Assembly: GCA_004151065.3 (NCBI GenBank)
Contig: NWUY0304794130.1
Coordinates: 1 to 43,908, forward strand
DNA: 43,908 nt
Direction: 5' to 3'
Source of the DNA: Larix sibirica
Lineage: Eukaryota; Streptophyta; Pinopsida; Pinales; Pinaceae
Below the pieces are notes generated by a model. That model was not told where the DNA came from, ran no database searches, and saw only the letters and a list, made by a program, of their open reading frames with translations. The translations under genes and the position numbers were made by a program. The first letter of the stretch is position 1. Every line of letters starts with the position of its first letter. Positions 11,115 to 22,469 of the stretch are shown here, in pieces.

Positions 11115-11136
11115 GTGGAGATTCTGTTATCTCCAC
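11115..11136. other. Perfect 8-bp stem hairpin
   Basis: Stem gtggagat (11115-11122) pairs perfectly with atctccac (11129-11136) around the 6-base loop tctgtt. No T-run follows, so a terminator role is not indicated. The stem contains the ggagat/atctcc word also found in the 20-bp repeat at 24141, 26184 and 28905. Confidence 0.7.
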
Positions 11137-11209
11137 GAAACGAACCTCGAGCCAACAAAAGGGAGGCGAAGGGGCCAATCCGCTACTGGGTCTTGATCTA
11201 TAGAACGAA

Positions 11210-11400
11210 CTTAATCTTAAATTGATGGAGCAGTATCTCGATCTCAATCTGGCTATTGAATCTGTTCAAGCATATGTATATAGATACGCTCCTGGGTATG
11301 CTATCTATCTCTGCCTTTGCCTCTGTATATTCCGCTGCGGGCGGCAACTCGATCTGAGAATGCTGCTGGGTTTATATCTCGAACTGAAAGGAACGCGACG
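11210..11400. repeat. Decayed ctcgatctgaatctgctggg array
   Basis: Variants tctcgatctcaatctggc (11233), ctcgatctgagaatgctgctg (11348, shown in part) and tctcgaactgaaagg (11377) recur with cctgggtatgctatctatct-type spacers. The 108-codon frame at 11222-11548 spans the array and has no family signature. Confidence 0.5.
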
Positions 11401-11749
11401 CGATACGGTGTTAGTAAACTGGTTTGTAATTTGGTATGAATTATGCAACTGGTGGATCAAATGGGATAGTTGGTGCCTCCGGACTTGTGAGTTAAAGGGC
11501 GCACACAATCAAATGGAAAGGGCAATGACCACATTTTTTACTCCATAAAGATCGAAAACTCCTAGCTGCTGCGTAACTACTTTTTCATAACGATAATCGC
11601 GAACATTAGATTGGATCAATATAAAACACTGAAATCACCAACGGGAAGGCAAATAAGCAAAAAGCGCTAGCCACACCTCGCAAGTAGTACATCACACAGT
11701 TGAGAATATAATTAGTACTACAGCCACTCAGTAGGGATTCGTGACGCTT

Positions 11750-11965
11750 TCTACTAGGTTTCGAATGGGAACAGGATCAATTTGGTCAACTGGTTCTGGA
11801 TCGATTGCATCTGGCACCGGAATTAATTCTCGGCCAACGAGGTAAACTGCTATAGGTGGTGCGTAGGGTGCTTAAGTAGGTCATTCACTGGTTCAAGGTT
11901 ATTTGCTCAGTCAACTAGGGCAACTAGATCAACTAATGAAATGACTGCCTTTCTCGTTGCTATAG
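11750..11965. repeat. actgg/ggatc decayed array, block 1
   Basis: Words ggaacaggatcaatttggtc, aactggttctggatc, gcatctggcaccgg and caactagatcaact recur. The same vocabulary fills 26200-27830 and 43480-43810, which makes this a dispersed array family. Confidence 0.6.
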
Positions 11966-12167
11966 TTCCCCTTGCTTCTATATATTATGCACCCCTGGCT
12001 TCTCTCCCATCTTATCCCAATTGCCTGGTCTGGTTTGACCCCATACTTTCTCACTTATTCACCGAGGCTTTATATTCCCTGATTCTAAGATCTTTACTCG
12101 GATTGAGTTAGACGCTCCAGCCCATTAAAAATAAGGCGGGAAAGAAACTGTTAACAGATAAACCTAA

Positions 12168-12560
12168 CCGTATAGTCATTTCCATAGATAATCGCTCTAT
12201 GACTGTTCCCATCCCAATAGCAGATATTGGAGATTAAGGCTTATGCATGAGGTCTCCCCTTGTCTATAAAAAGAAAGAGGAAGCCAAGTTCAACCTGTAA
12301 GATCTTTATTTTCAATGTGATGTCTACCCTACTATAGGCTGGATATATTTAGTTACTGGGCTGACCTTGCCATAAAGGAATCTATTCGCCACCCTCTTCA
12401 TCACGAGTTATACTTCTTATAATGTCTTTCTCCTTCGTAATTGCCTATGAACTGTCCCATATAAACGGCAGGAGTTAGGATCTCTTTCCAACTTATCCTC
12501 TATATAAATGCCCTATCACTACCCCATTGAAATAGCAGGAGTTAGGGTATCTTTCCCCAC
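12168..12560. repeat. Dispersed repeat family C (aatagcagg-ttaggg units)
   Basis: At 12168 a block begins ccgtatagtcatttcc and runs through gctctatgactgttcccatc to aatagcagatattgg. A parallel block at 35215-35280 reads ccgtatagccatttcc, gctccgtaactgtaccatc and aatagcagttattaggg. Shorter copies lie near 12443-12490 (aactgtcccat...ggcaggagttagg) and 12508-12555 (cactaccccattgaaatagc, then aggagttaggg). So there are at least three units in this locus and two in the distant one. Confidence 0.75.
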
Positions 12561-12569
12561 CCTTTCACC

Positions 12570-13010
12570 AAGAGAATTGCTTTGGAGTTGCTCCAACCCG
12601 CAGTATTTTAAGGCTTATTTCCCCACCTCTTTCCTCTTCCCCTCTAGTGGAATCATAGCCCCTCTAGTGCTCCTTGCACAGCCATCTTGGATCATTTTCT
12701 TCTATTTAAGCATATTATTTCAATAGCTTTCACTTATAATGGCAAGCCTAACATATGATCTACATAGAGATATTAACATCACACATGCCTAGTCATTCAC
12801 TAGTCGGGCCTTGGCCTTGAGCTCCGCACTAGGAATCCATACTTAGCATATTGACATGATTTACATAATCTGATTTAATACATTTCAGGGGTTTAAACCG
12901 AGAGTATTACATGATTCCTAACCCACACACACCTCTCTATGTCAATAACATTTATTATTATGTTATAAGAATTACTTGCTTCTTAATGCAATAAGGATTG
13001 TATCAAAGTG
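12570..13010. other. Unassigned spacer, becoming CpG-poor
   Basis: No feature recognised. From about 12720 CpG nearly disappears, so the transposon-derived insert that follows may begin here. Confidence 0.4.
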
Positions 13011-13019
13011 TGCCATAGT

Positions 13020-15250
13020 TTTGAATTTGCTATGACTAATATACCTTCTCCTTTTCTTGTGGCATGGGGAACCCTTTAGTTTGTTGAGATGCATAGAAAC
13101 ATTCCTTTATATCCTAAGCTTCTAAAGGAATGTAAGCTCATATGGTGTTCCATTCCTAAATATAATGCAAATTATAGAGATTCCTAGGTTTCCAAGGTGA
13201 CTAGACAAAATGAGGGTCCAGGACTAGGGACTTTTTTAGGTGAACTTTAGTTGGTTAAATAGTTTAGGCTTGAAAGAGCCATGTATATTGATACCATGTA
13301 TACATCAACTGAGTAGCTTGAGATATTCATCTATTACTGGGATCTAGTAAGATAAACATTCTAAACTCCTTGGGATGAGATGTCCCTTATTCTAGAGGAT
13401 GTACATGAGATCCTTGGATTGCCTATTAGAGGGAAAAAAGTGCCATTTTCTTAAGAAGAGTCTTCCTGAGTGGATAGATACTACTATTACCCATGATATG
13501 AGATAGATGATGGGATATATAGATAGTGAGGCTATTTCTCAGTATTTATGGAAGGCTTCTAGTTACACCAAATAAATTAAGTACCAAAAAAGAACATGAC
13601 ACAAAGTAGGGATGGGGATGTTACACTATAGGGTCTCCTGGTAATAATGTTATTCTAGGTGTTATGGGATATATTGTTCAACATATGATGAATGCAAGGA
13701 CCATATTACTCTTAGGGAGATGTTTCTCGGTAGAGTATACCATGAATTGAATGCTCTTTTTAAGCGCAAGACTTGTTCCACCGGTATGGCAACATTTCCC
13801 ATGGTTTAGATCTGGGAGAACGTTCCATTATGGAGACCTGAGAGGAGAGCACATAGAATTGGTATACCATTGAGCACAAAGTATGCTAGTCTAAGGTTAG
13901 TAGGTCACTCATGGCTATATACGAAGAGACAAATAGTATAATATAAAATTATGACCAATGTGTCCTCCTACAACTAATTATCCAAAGGATCATTATGCTC
14001 ATACAATCACTAGAGTGTTTGGTCATTATATAGGTATAGAGTGTTACCATCCCACTACCAGAATACCACTCCAAGGAAGTAAGAGACCTATTTTTTTTTA
14101 TATTACCATACAGGGTCACTCTTTGATCCAAGAAAAAGGATTAAAAGGAGGTCTAGGAGATGGCATAGGTCCGGTTTATTGATCTTTGTAAATTGCTATT
14201 TTATTATAACTTGTGACCAAATATTAGAACCTAGAGATACTTGCTAGCATACTCCACAGAGTAGTTTATTATAGAGTAGGTAGAGCAAAGCATCAAGGTG
14301 CATCTACCTCAATATCTAGATGACAAATTACTTAGGCTAAGAATGGAGTAGTAAAGGAGCCCAAGGAGGTACTCCAGATAGAGGGTAACCCTATAGAGCC
14401 TAATAAATTAGAGGGACCTCCACCTCTACCACCATAGCCACAACCTCAGACTTCTAAGTGATAGGGAATTTTTTGAAGGAGGTCACTAAGAGACTCATGA
14501 CTGAGATCATCAACAACTTAGAGATGAGAGTGCCCATATTGTAGATCGTAGTATTCTGAGCGTTGTTGCATCATAGATAGGGTGTAGCAGGTATTGGGTT
14601 TATTTAGATATATGGTGAGATCATATAGGCATTCAGCATAATAGGACCCGGTGCTAGTGATACACTAGATCAAAAGATAGCCACTCTTACAGTAAAGTTA
14701 GATCGAAGAGAGGTAGTCGTAAAGTTTGAGAAATACTTGTGACTTTAGTTAGTAGCAGTGATAGCAGATAGGGATAAACTAGTTACTTCTACTAGCACTA
14801 GCATAGCACAAGGTCAATAGCAATAGCCCATAATTAACATTCCTTTTATTAGGAAAAGAGACATGACTCAACCTCTACCTATGAGGTACATAGAGAGCCA
14901 GACTAGAGAATATGAGCTCATTCCATTTGTCCCTTCTACCATCTTACAACACTATAGTACGGATCTAGCAGTGTTGAGTATAATTTTGGTATATAGAGAG
15001 ACTCAGATAACACACTTGAGGGAGGACCTTAAGTTATCACAAGAGTATGAGACAACATAACAAAGTATATCTCACTTATATAGTTAGAGGAGTCACACAC
15101 CTCACACAACCAACAAATATAAATTAAGTATGCCTTATCCTTTCCCACTTCCAGAGCAGCTAAAAGTAAATAGATGAGAACTCCATCTCAACCTGAATAA
15201 AAAATTGCTAATAGTACAGGTCAGATAGATGATGATGAGAGTATCAAACC
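13020..15250 (+). pseudogene. Plant mobile domain (PMD) transposon relic
   Basis: PMD proteins are aminotransferase-like domains found in plant retroelement and Mutator-type elements and in MAIN/MAIL genes. The best block is 13332-13440: YWDLVR, stop, TPWDEMSLILEDVHEILGLP, then IRG. This matches the family core, where an acidic hydrophobic strand precedes a GLPIxG motif. A second block in another frame (13687-13851) reads ITLREMFLGRVYHELNALFK and, after TCSTGMATFPMV, IWENVPLWRPERRA, which fits the family's LxxWxxxxxxRP segment. A 74-codon piece at 13958-14182 (RVFGHYIGIECYHPTTRIPL) probably continues it. The tail at 14863-15060 has a charged helix (RETQITHLREDLKLSQEYET). There are many stops and at least two frame changes. 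By hand count, 13021-13920 contains only 4 CpG. Confidence 0.7.
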
Positions 15251-15279
15251 TGATAAAGTAGTGTGTGTATATTTATCTG

Positions 15280-15390
15280 AGGTTTTCTTAAACCCGTTAA
15301 GTCTCTATCGAGGGAGGAGGGTTTGAAACCCGTTAAGTTTGTGTGTCTATTGATAATCGATATTTTGCATAATATATATATATATGACTA
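15280..15390. repeat. Short direct repeats and TA microsatellite
   Basis: The word aaacccgttaagt occurs near 15291 and again near 15327, about 36 bases apart. A run of ta dinucleotides follows at 15371-15384. Confidence 0.7.
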
Positions 15391-15670
15391 CAACCATTTA
15401 ATTAGAATATTGCTATGGAGACGTCCTTGCGAAGAAAAAGCTCCAGTCAGTGTCCATTCTTTCAACATCTGCACAGCAAGATAATACCTAGCTCTGGGAA
15501 ACCCTGCTGATATGACACAATCCGAAGCCGAGAGGAAGGAGATAATAGGACGGATATTCAACCAGAATAAGACCATATTTCACATTGGGAAGTAGTCCAT
15601 TGGCGTTATTACATCCAGCATGAGTCCTGGGAGAGATCCATAGAGCACCGATCTCCGCTGTTGTGTCCAT
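15388..15670 (-). other. Two overlapping open frames, unknown
   Basis: Two minus-strand frames (15488-15670 and 15388-15576) overlap. Read as one product with a single frame change near 15490 they give about 90 residues: a head with THAGCNNANGLLPNVKYG, then a hydrophobic stretch YPSYYLLPLGFGLCHI, then RYYLAVQMLKEWTLTGAF. I do not recognise a family. CpG content is ordinary. It could be a broken organelle ORF or chance. Confidence 0.25.
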
Positions 15671-15689
15671 CCATGTTGAGTGTCAGGTA

Positions 15690-16590
15690 AAAACCATATG
15701 GCTACCAGACTAATGGGTATAATCCATAGGCCTTCTGTAGTCCCTAGTTCCTTAGTCCGAGTTGAACCGCATGTATACGTCCTTTGCCACTAGTCCGACT
15801 CGAAATCACAATACCATCCGCTAATTATATGTTCTTGGCTTTGACAGCCTTCCCGAAGGGGGTTGAGTTGGGTGGTGGTATAGCGTTCTAAATTCCATTC
15901 TGCTGGTTCTGAACAACATAAATATAAAAACCTTATTGCATTGCATCTCTACGTTTTTCGCCCTATTATATACTACATGCATATAGAAGTTGAAACTTTC
16001 CCATTGTCCATAGCAGAGATCCCCCTTCTTTGCACCCCCATACATATACCCAGACTATACAACCAGTTTAATCTCCATGGTCGGTTGGTTTGGTTGGGCC
16101 AGATTTTTGAAACCTTCGTTCATTTGGTTTATTGCTTGCTTTACAATAGGAGGGCAAGGAAGCGAAGCACGCTCGACTAAAGGGAGAGGCTCTTTGCCAT
16201 AATAAAAACTTATTTTGTTGGATGGTTTCGAGGAAGAATTCACAAATATGAGAGTTTATATAGAGGGTATTATGCCCCAGCACCCTGGCCTAATTTAATA
16301 TAGGAGGTGTCATGGCTAGCCGGAAAATAGGCCCGTGTATATCCCACCCAGTCACAAGCAATGGCAATAATAGCAATAGGTAGGTAGTAGTACTAGACTC
16401 GACATAGAGACGTTTAACTTGTCTCACATAATATATACTATTACCTTTGTAACGAAATTATGTTAAATATATAAGAATACTGGCATATACATGTTTCACT
16501 TCTTTACCTAAGTGGGAAACATTTATATATTAAAGCCTATCATTTTAGCATGAAATACTTCCAGGAGCAAAGAATTTCTTCCCCCTACTA
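15690..16590. other. Unassigned spacer
   Basis: Contains a repeated word (tagtccgagttgaacc near 15755 and ctagtccgactcgaaatc near 15791) and, at 16130-16200, a cluster ggagggcaagg...ctcgactaaagggagaggct that resembles the 46-bp repeat at 8475 and the word at 3104. The minus-strand open frames 16055-16283 are translations of that cluster. Confidence 0.5.
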
Positions 16591-16599
16591 ATAGAAAGG

Positions 16600-17262
16600 T
16601 GTCACCAAAATGTTGGGATCTTCTAATTATGAGATTTTAACAGAAAGTAAAGGATAATTTGGTAGTATTAAATGTCTTTAGAAAGTATGGAAAAGAAGGT
16701 TCCCTCTTTTCACTCTCTTTCTTTGTAGCAAACCAGTTGAATGACATCTACAATGAATGGTTAAGCAATCCCAAGATCATTAACATGATCCATAAATGAA
16801 AATGGAACACCACACATATCTGGGATATACTTGGAAAAATGAAGATATTCGCTATAAAAAAGGGAATTTCTATTTGAACAAGAACTCAGCATTGAAATCA
16901 TGGGTGTTATTTAAGCTACACTCATCTCCCATAGTTGGTTATTTAGAAATTCATAAAATATATCTAAGGATCAAACGATCATTTTTCTGGGAAGGAATAA
17001 TGAAGAAGGACATCCACACCTTTGTGGCAGAGTTTGAAATTTGGCAATGACATAAGGGAGATATAGTGAAAACTCCAAGTAAACTTTAACCACTTCCCAT
17101 TTTTACTTAGTATGGACTAAAATCTCTATGGACATCATTGTGGGGTTACAAAATTTGGCAATAAACCTATAATCATGGTTGTGGTTGAGCACCTTTCCAA
17201 ATATGCTCATTTTTGTGCTCTACAACACCCCTTCAAGGCCTCGACAGTAGCTCTTTTGAAAA
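16600..17262 (+). pseudogene. Ty3/gypsy integrase relic (zinc-binding domain and start of core)
   Basis: The open stretch 16796-17050 reads RYKKGNFYLNKNSALKSWVL, then KLHSSPIVGY, then IKRSFFWEGIMKKDIHTFVA, which is the HHCC zinc-binding domain that starts gypsy integrases. Of the four zinc ligands the first His survives (LHSSP). The second His (Tyr here) and both Cys (Phe in AEFE, Trp in IWQ) are gone. After stops the core follows in part: HKGDIVKTP, MDIIVG-like residues, then IMVVVEHLSKYAHFCALQHP at about 17173-17232. Integrases insert the cDNA copy of the element into host DNA. The copy ends abruptly and runs directly into an RNase H fragment that normally lies upstream of integrase, so the order is scrambled. 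Confidence 0.85.
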
Positions 17263-17415
17263 ATATATTCATATTGATGCCTCCGGTATTGCATTGAGAG
17301 CTGTTCTTGCGCAACCTATAGAAGGAAATCTGGATCATCCCATATACTTTGGTTTACCCTCATACAAACATATAAATAGAGGCATACTCAAACAGCTGCA
17401 GGGTCTATCTCTGCG
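17240..17415 (+). pseudogene. Ty3/gypsy RNase H fragment
   Basis: Part of an 89-codon open frame (17213-17482) reads SSFEKYIHIDASGIALRAVL, then AQPIEGNLDHPIYF, then a diverged tail. This is the first strand pair of gypsy RNase H, which removes RNA from the RNA:DNA hybrid during reverse transcription. The first catalytic Asp (IDAS) is present and later catalytic residues are not reached. In an intact pol this domain precedes integrase, whereas here it follows integrase with no gap. That implies rearrangement after insertion, or a template switch. The frame then runs into unrelated sequence. Confidence 0.8.
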
Positions 17416-17419
17416 TAGC

Positions 17420-19055
17420 GAGGGAGCTATGCTTTCCCCGATTATTCCTTTTTTGGGGCTGCTCGATCAAAACTTCTTATAACAGGTCTGGTTCATACGG
17501 CGTAGAATGCCCTATATTTCCTATTTCAAGTTTATAGAAGTTGTCCCCCCCCTCCAATCCACATCAGGGCTACGATGGGTTGGTAACTTGACAGCGGTAA
17601 CCAGTCCGTCCCATCCATCTAGTTAGTTCCCGGAAGTATTAACAGTACATGCATTGTTTTATGCATGCATGCAACTAATATATCCTGTATCTCCACGATT
17701 GTTAGGTACAAGTTGAAACATGATTTAGAAAGGAAGGAAGGCCTGCTGTGATTGCTATTTTCCGCCCTTCGACGAGTAAAACAGGTTCATTTGGGCCCAC
17801 CAGTACAAATAATTCATAATCGTTGCAGCTACTTCAACAATTATGGAGAGCGACATATAAGTGGTATCCGCAATGTGGGTTTTTTACGAGCGATACTATT
17901 ATCATCTCATCACTTCAGAAGTATTCACTACTTTATAGCTAGTTCGATGCGAGGCTTCCTGTCTATATGGGTGGGAGAAGAATAGGTAGGTGGTTTTACT
18001 ATTAGAAGTAACACGAGGGCGCATAGCTGTTGTGAGAGTGTAGAAGAGTGAATACGTTTACGTTGGTGTTGGCTCAGCTCTGAGCGATACTGCAGTGAGC
18101 GTACTGCCTTGGTCACTGTCTATAATGGAGGATTGCTTACTGCCAACTTGGCCTATATTTTCTAATTTGTGTTTATGTTGGCAGTTCCCATGCTTAAAGA
18201 AAGAAAGTAAGCAGTCTTGAACAATTATGGAGAGGGGAACAAAAACTATAAAACCTCTCAATTTATTCCCTATTTTTGAAAGGAGCTACCTTCTTTATTA
18301 TCCCTTTTAGCTTTCAAATCTAGCTTTCAACGAGTTGTGACCCGCTGATTGGGTTTTGGCTCCTTATATAATTGATCTAAAAGAAGAACTTATGAAGAAT
18401 AACTTATGAGCATAGTTGCCTATTGGAACATTATGGCGAACACAAATGGAAAAAAATGGGCGTTGCTTCCTTCTATAAGTATAAGTTCTGCTGCTGAATG
18501 CTACCAACACCGACACAGAGGTGCTGCTCAACCCTATTATATTCCTTAGCTCGGAGCCATAAAACCCTCCCTCCCTGTAGTAAAAACACCTAGAATAAAG
18601 ACTATTAAGGCACCTTCTTAAGTTTACTACACAGAACTAGAGACAGGCTGCTTCGTTGTGGGAATAAAGAAAAACATAGGATAGGAGAAGCTGAGCTACG
18701 CCCGATTTAAGTACGGACCACTGCTATATTCCCATTGCTGGCTTAGCACTCACTACATTTTAAGACGATACAAAAAAAAGGGTCTGGATTAATGGAGGTT
18801 CTGTTCTCGATAAAAAGTATTCTAAAGAACCTGTGCCCATTCCAACCTATTACCCGAAGACCGGAACGTTTCTACTGCCTTCTTTTATGAAGTATAGCTG
18901 CGGCTGCGGTCCCACTATTTATTTACCTTCCACTATTTTACCTTCATGGAAGGCATGAGAGGAGGGGCAAGGCATTATATAAGGTCCCTGGGGGCAAGGA
19001 CGAACTTTCTTTTTCAATAATATAAAAGAAAAAGATCACCTGTCAGAACATTGCC
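17420..19055. other. Unassigned spacer
   Basis: No gene recognised. Notable words: tgcatgcatgcat-like run near 17660-17672; paired agctttcaaatct and agctttcaacgag near 18310-18332. The 60-77-codon frames on both strands (17752-18261) overlap each other and carry no motif. Confidence 0.5.
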
Positions 19056-19059
19056 AACA

Positions 19060-19250
19060 CAACCCTTATAAATGCTGCTGCATATGACATATGCTACAAG
19101 ACCTCAAATGCAGCATGCTAATACGCTCCTTAATGCGTAGATATGTATGCCAAATGTGGGAATGTCAATATTTACCACAAATTGTTTTAAAGAATGCCTA
19201 ACCGAAATGTTGTGTTATAGAATGCAATCTATTTTCACCTTGGGCAACAC
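19060..19250 (+). pseudogene. Pentatricopeptide repeat (PPR) fragment
   Basis: From 19134 the plus strand reads VDMYAKCGNVNIYHKLF, stop, RMPNRNVVL, stop, NAI. This is the junction of two PLS-type PPR motifs, with the hallmark DMYAKCG followed by LFxxMPxRNVVxWNAI. PLS-class PPR proteins are nucleus-encoded RNA-binding proteins that direct C-to-U editing in organelles. Only about 35 codons are clear, and two of them are stops. The upstream 70 bases can be read as a poorer preceding repeat. A nuclear origin is the simplest explanation, either as a transferred gene piece or as part of a nuclear scaffold. Confidence 0.75.
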
Positions 19251-19659
19251 TATTAGGAGGTCCCAAAAATTGAAACGTATAGTCTTCTTATATATAAATA
19301 TTGAGCCTCCCTAAATTTTCAGATTGAAGCCTTATTCATTTCAGGAGCCTAATTCATCTCGAAAGCCAAAATAACCTTACTCTTATTCCCTTTAAAGCTC
19401 TAAAACAGGCAAAACAGTAGACAGGTACGGTAAGGCAGTAATAGTTCAGGCAGTAAGAAAGAGGATTTCCTTGCCCTAATGGCTCCGCCTATGCTAGTAC
19501 TTTATAGAAGAAATATCTATTTAGAGAATTAATAAAGATATTGATGTTTTTATTGGATGGGTACAAAAGATCAGATATCCTTGCTGGTTCGGACTTAGAT
19601 GGGTAAATAATTGGTATAGATATAAATATAGAGAGCCTTTTGTGGGGAAAACTCCGCAG

Positions 19660-19865
19660 GACACATCACGTTTTTTGTTTCTCGAACTAATGTGGACCTA
19701 TCAATACCTATGATTATCCAAAAACCTATACCTATGATCATTTCTAGCCGAGACTTACGATTATCCATCCCTATGTTGATACTTTCTATGAGCATCCCTA
19801 AAGCTATGATCATTCCTAGCTGAGACCTCCAATTATGCCGGGACTTACCAGGATATGGATCTATG
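19660..19865. repeat. Decayed array D, copy 1 (ctatgatcatt-gagac units)
   Basis: Units such as cctatgatcatttctagccg, agacttacgattatcc and agctatgatcattcctagct recur. The reverse complement of the array at 38705-38870 has the same vocabulary (gagacctat, atgattatcc, gcatccc), so the two are inverted, distant relatives. Confidence 0.6.
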
Positions 19866-20039
19866 GTTGGTTTTATCCTGAGACCGATACTTCATAGTTC
19901 TCTCTGGAGGACCTATATTTCTAACTGGGAATGCTTAACGGAGCTATTTCCCTCGTGAACAATCCCGTAACCCCTGTTTTTTGGAGCTATTTCCCTCTAT
20001 AAACTCCCCGTAACTTCTCCGTATACGTCCTTGCTTCAG

Positions 20040-20175
20040 ATGTCTCAGTCAGATTGTAATCAAGAAGATTACTTACCGAGATGGCTTACCAAATGGTACC
20101 CGCTGAATAGTGGTTGGTTACCGAGACTTAATGAGTTGTTAAGCAAGCTGGCTAATGGCTTGTTAGAATGTTATT
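20040..20175. repeat. Short decayed array of taccgaga-ctggct words
   Basis: Words ttaccgagatggcttacc, ttaccgagacttaatgag, aagcaagctggctaatggct recur. The 78-codon frame at 20031-20267 covers it and shows no domain. Confidence 0.45.
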
Positions 20176-20274
20176 CCTTACTTGTTACTTTTATTCTGGT
20201 AAAGCCAATAAGAGTACCAACGAGCTTAACCCTATTCCTTTGTGTTGGTGCTGCTTTGTTTTCCTAGTGCCAAT

Positions 20275-20640
20275 AGAACGATGGAATAGAACATAACTTT
20301 TACTCAAATAGAATTGAAAATAGAGCAATGAAAAGAGTGATAAAATGGGGATGGATTCATGGATTTATTCTACGCGTTCTATTATATTATAAAAGTAGTT
20401 GGTCTATGTTGTTCTTAACCTGAAGTGAGATCATTTACCTGCTGCCTGCTGCTTTTATTTCTGGCTTCCCGTAGAAAAGCAACCTGTCTTAATGGGGCCG
20501 TTTGTGATCATCTTATTTTATCGTCATGAAAACCCCAGCACGTCTGGTTGGTGGTGATACCTTGAAAGGTAGAAAGCATTTGCTTTACAATTACCTGAAA
20601 GACGGAAATAAGCCCAGAAAGGAGTATCGTTACTTCTTTA
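20275..20640. other. Unassigned spacer
   Basis: No open frame or motif of note. Confidence 0.5.
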
Positions 20641-20648
20641 AGCCTATA

Positions 20649-20815
20649 CTACGGGACCTCTTGAAACTATTTTGCGGGTTTGAAGCCTAGCCTACGGTAC
20701 CTAATTTAAGCCATTGTGCAGGTTTGAAGCGTGTGCTATGGGGACTTCAAAGAACTATTGTTTCGGGTTAAAAGAAAGCGTGTACTGCGAGACCTTCAAA
20801 GAAAGAGACCAATAA
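20649..20815. repeat. Tandem repeat, 43-49 bp unit, four copies
   Basis: Unit starts are ctacgggacctc (20649), ctacggtacct (20692), ctatggggacttc (20735) and ctgcgagaccttc (20784). Each is followed by a gcgggtttgaagc- or tcgggttaaaagaaagc-type second half. The last copy is truncated. The regular spacing makes this the best-preserved minisatellite in the window. Confidence 0.85.
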
Positions 20816-20819
20816 GATA

Positions 20820-21680
20820 TGTTAGCTCTTTTCCTGTTAGCCTCTTGAAAAGGGATCAATCAACTCTGCCTGTTATACTCTGTTAGTGGATCATTAATAA
20901 AACCTATTAGTAGGATGGGTCATAGTGAATAATTTAGAGCGGATGAATTAGTGTGTGCATTAGGAAAGAAGATATATGAAATTGAAATATAGGTTGGATA
21001 AAGGTAAAAGTACTTAGAAAGTAACCTTATTGGACAAGAGGTACAATAACCTGTAAACAGGAACCTTTTGCCAGAACCCTTTTAAACCAGCCTTCCATCA
21101 CCAAAATAAACAAAGAAGGACAACAGAAGGGGGAATGAATTCTTTCTTCGTTTTTTGCCTTTTGCCTTTTGCCAAGTCCAACAAGTACAGCAGAATAAAG
21201 CAGCCTGTAAACAAATTGGGAGCTGCTTAATGCATGGATCTTAAGAAAGCTAGTAGTACCTATTGCACAAAGACGGAAGCTAGTTATATATATATATAGC
21301 TATCGGAGCCTCCACTAAAAACTTTACCATTTTCACTAACAAATCTTGTCGGAGCTTCACACCTATTTAGAAGTCTCGTACCTAACTTATTGTTTCGGAG
21401 CCTTATCGCCTTTGTACCTCACCCCACTAATAGCAGATGGGGGAGCCTCTCGCAAAGGAATAACCTTTCAAACTAAATATCTATAATAAATCTCTACATC
21501 TCGCAATCAATATACAAGAGCGGAAGCTGAAGCTGAAGTGAATGAAAGATGAAAAGATCGAGATAAGAATGAAATTAACAGATTTAAGCTGAGCTAAAAA
21601 CCAAATATTATAAAAATATATTATTTCAATTAAACCTCCCAAGTTGAAATATATTATTTGAAGCAAAGTTGTTCAACAGC
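20820..21680. other. Unassigned spacer
   Basis: Includes a ta run at about 21285-21296 flanked by inverted tagct/agcta words, a ttttgccttttgcc repeat near 21150-21172 and a gaagctgaagctgaagtg run near 21523. No gene visible. Confidence 0.5.
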
Positions 21681-21689
21681 GGGCTATCT

Positions 21690-21870
21690 AGGGCAGTCTC
21701 CATGCAGCTAATGCAAAGACTAAGGCTATTTAAGGCTTCTTTACATGGACTAAAGCTAAAGCTTACACGGAAGGCCTTACTCTCGGAAGCTTAAGACTAG
21801 GGCTAGTTACCTTAGGGCAAGTAGTACCCTTATGGCTTATTCGCTGACGCTCGGCTAAAGGCAAGTTGAA
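21690..21870. repeat. Decayed ggctaaggct array
   Basis: Words such as gactaaggctatttaaggct, actaaagctaaagctta, gactagggctagttacctta recur. Similar words reappear at 21960-22000 (ctaaggcctagtactaaggct-like). Confidence 0.5.
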
Positions 21871-22159
21871 AGAAAGCTAATTTATCTACCCTACCTTATT
21901 AGGGCTTTCCATTCGGCTTGAACGGAACTCTTTCTCTTTTTCAAAGAATGGAGACCTTAAGGCATTCTTCTAAGGCCTAGTACTAAGGCTATAATAACTC
22001 TACAGCTAAATAGTATTTACTCAAGACCATATCTATACAAAGAAAGGGACAAGCTTGCTAGAAGTTGATTATGCACGGTGTAGAATAACGTAAATTCAAC
22101 ATGGCTTGGTGCTGTTAGTGGCGAATCGACTATAGCGAGTGAATGGATTCTATGTCCGG

Positions 22160-22322
22160 GTTCTATGTCTGGGCTTGGCTCCTGGGTGGGCTACTATACT
22201 TGGCTACTAAAATTATTGGCTTGGATACTTACTCGGCTCCCGGGCTCGGCTCCCGGGCTCGGCTTGGGCTGCTCGGTTGGGCTACTATACTTGGCTACTA
22301 TACTTGGCCGCTCTACTTGACT
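22160..22322. repeat. Tandem array of ggctactatacttggcta and ggctcccgggctc units
   Basis: gggctactatacttggctac occurs near 22189 and 22278, followed by a second tactatacttgg. ggctcccgggctc is repeated in tandem near 22233-22262. The 96-codon frame at 22143-22433 is a translation of this array. Confidence 0.8.
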
Positions 22323-22469
22323 CCGCTAATACACAAAGAAAGAAAAGAAGGACTCTCCACCAGAGGAGATATGGCCATAATCTCATATATAATAGCGATG
22401 GTGCAAAATAGTGTAATCCTTTGGTCTTTGTAAAAGATGAGATCATGCAAGGATACTATAAGGGCTATA

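Noticed and set aside
22143-22433. 96-codon plus-strand frame rich in Gly, Leu, Tyr
   Set aside because: It is a translation of tandem ggctactatacttgg and ggctcccgggctc units.
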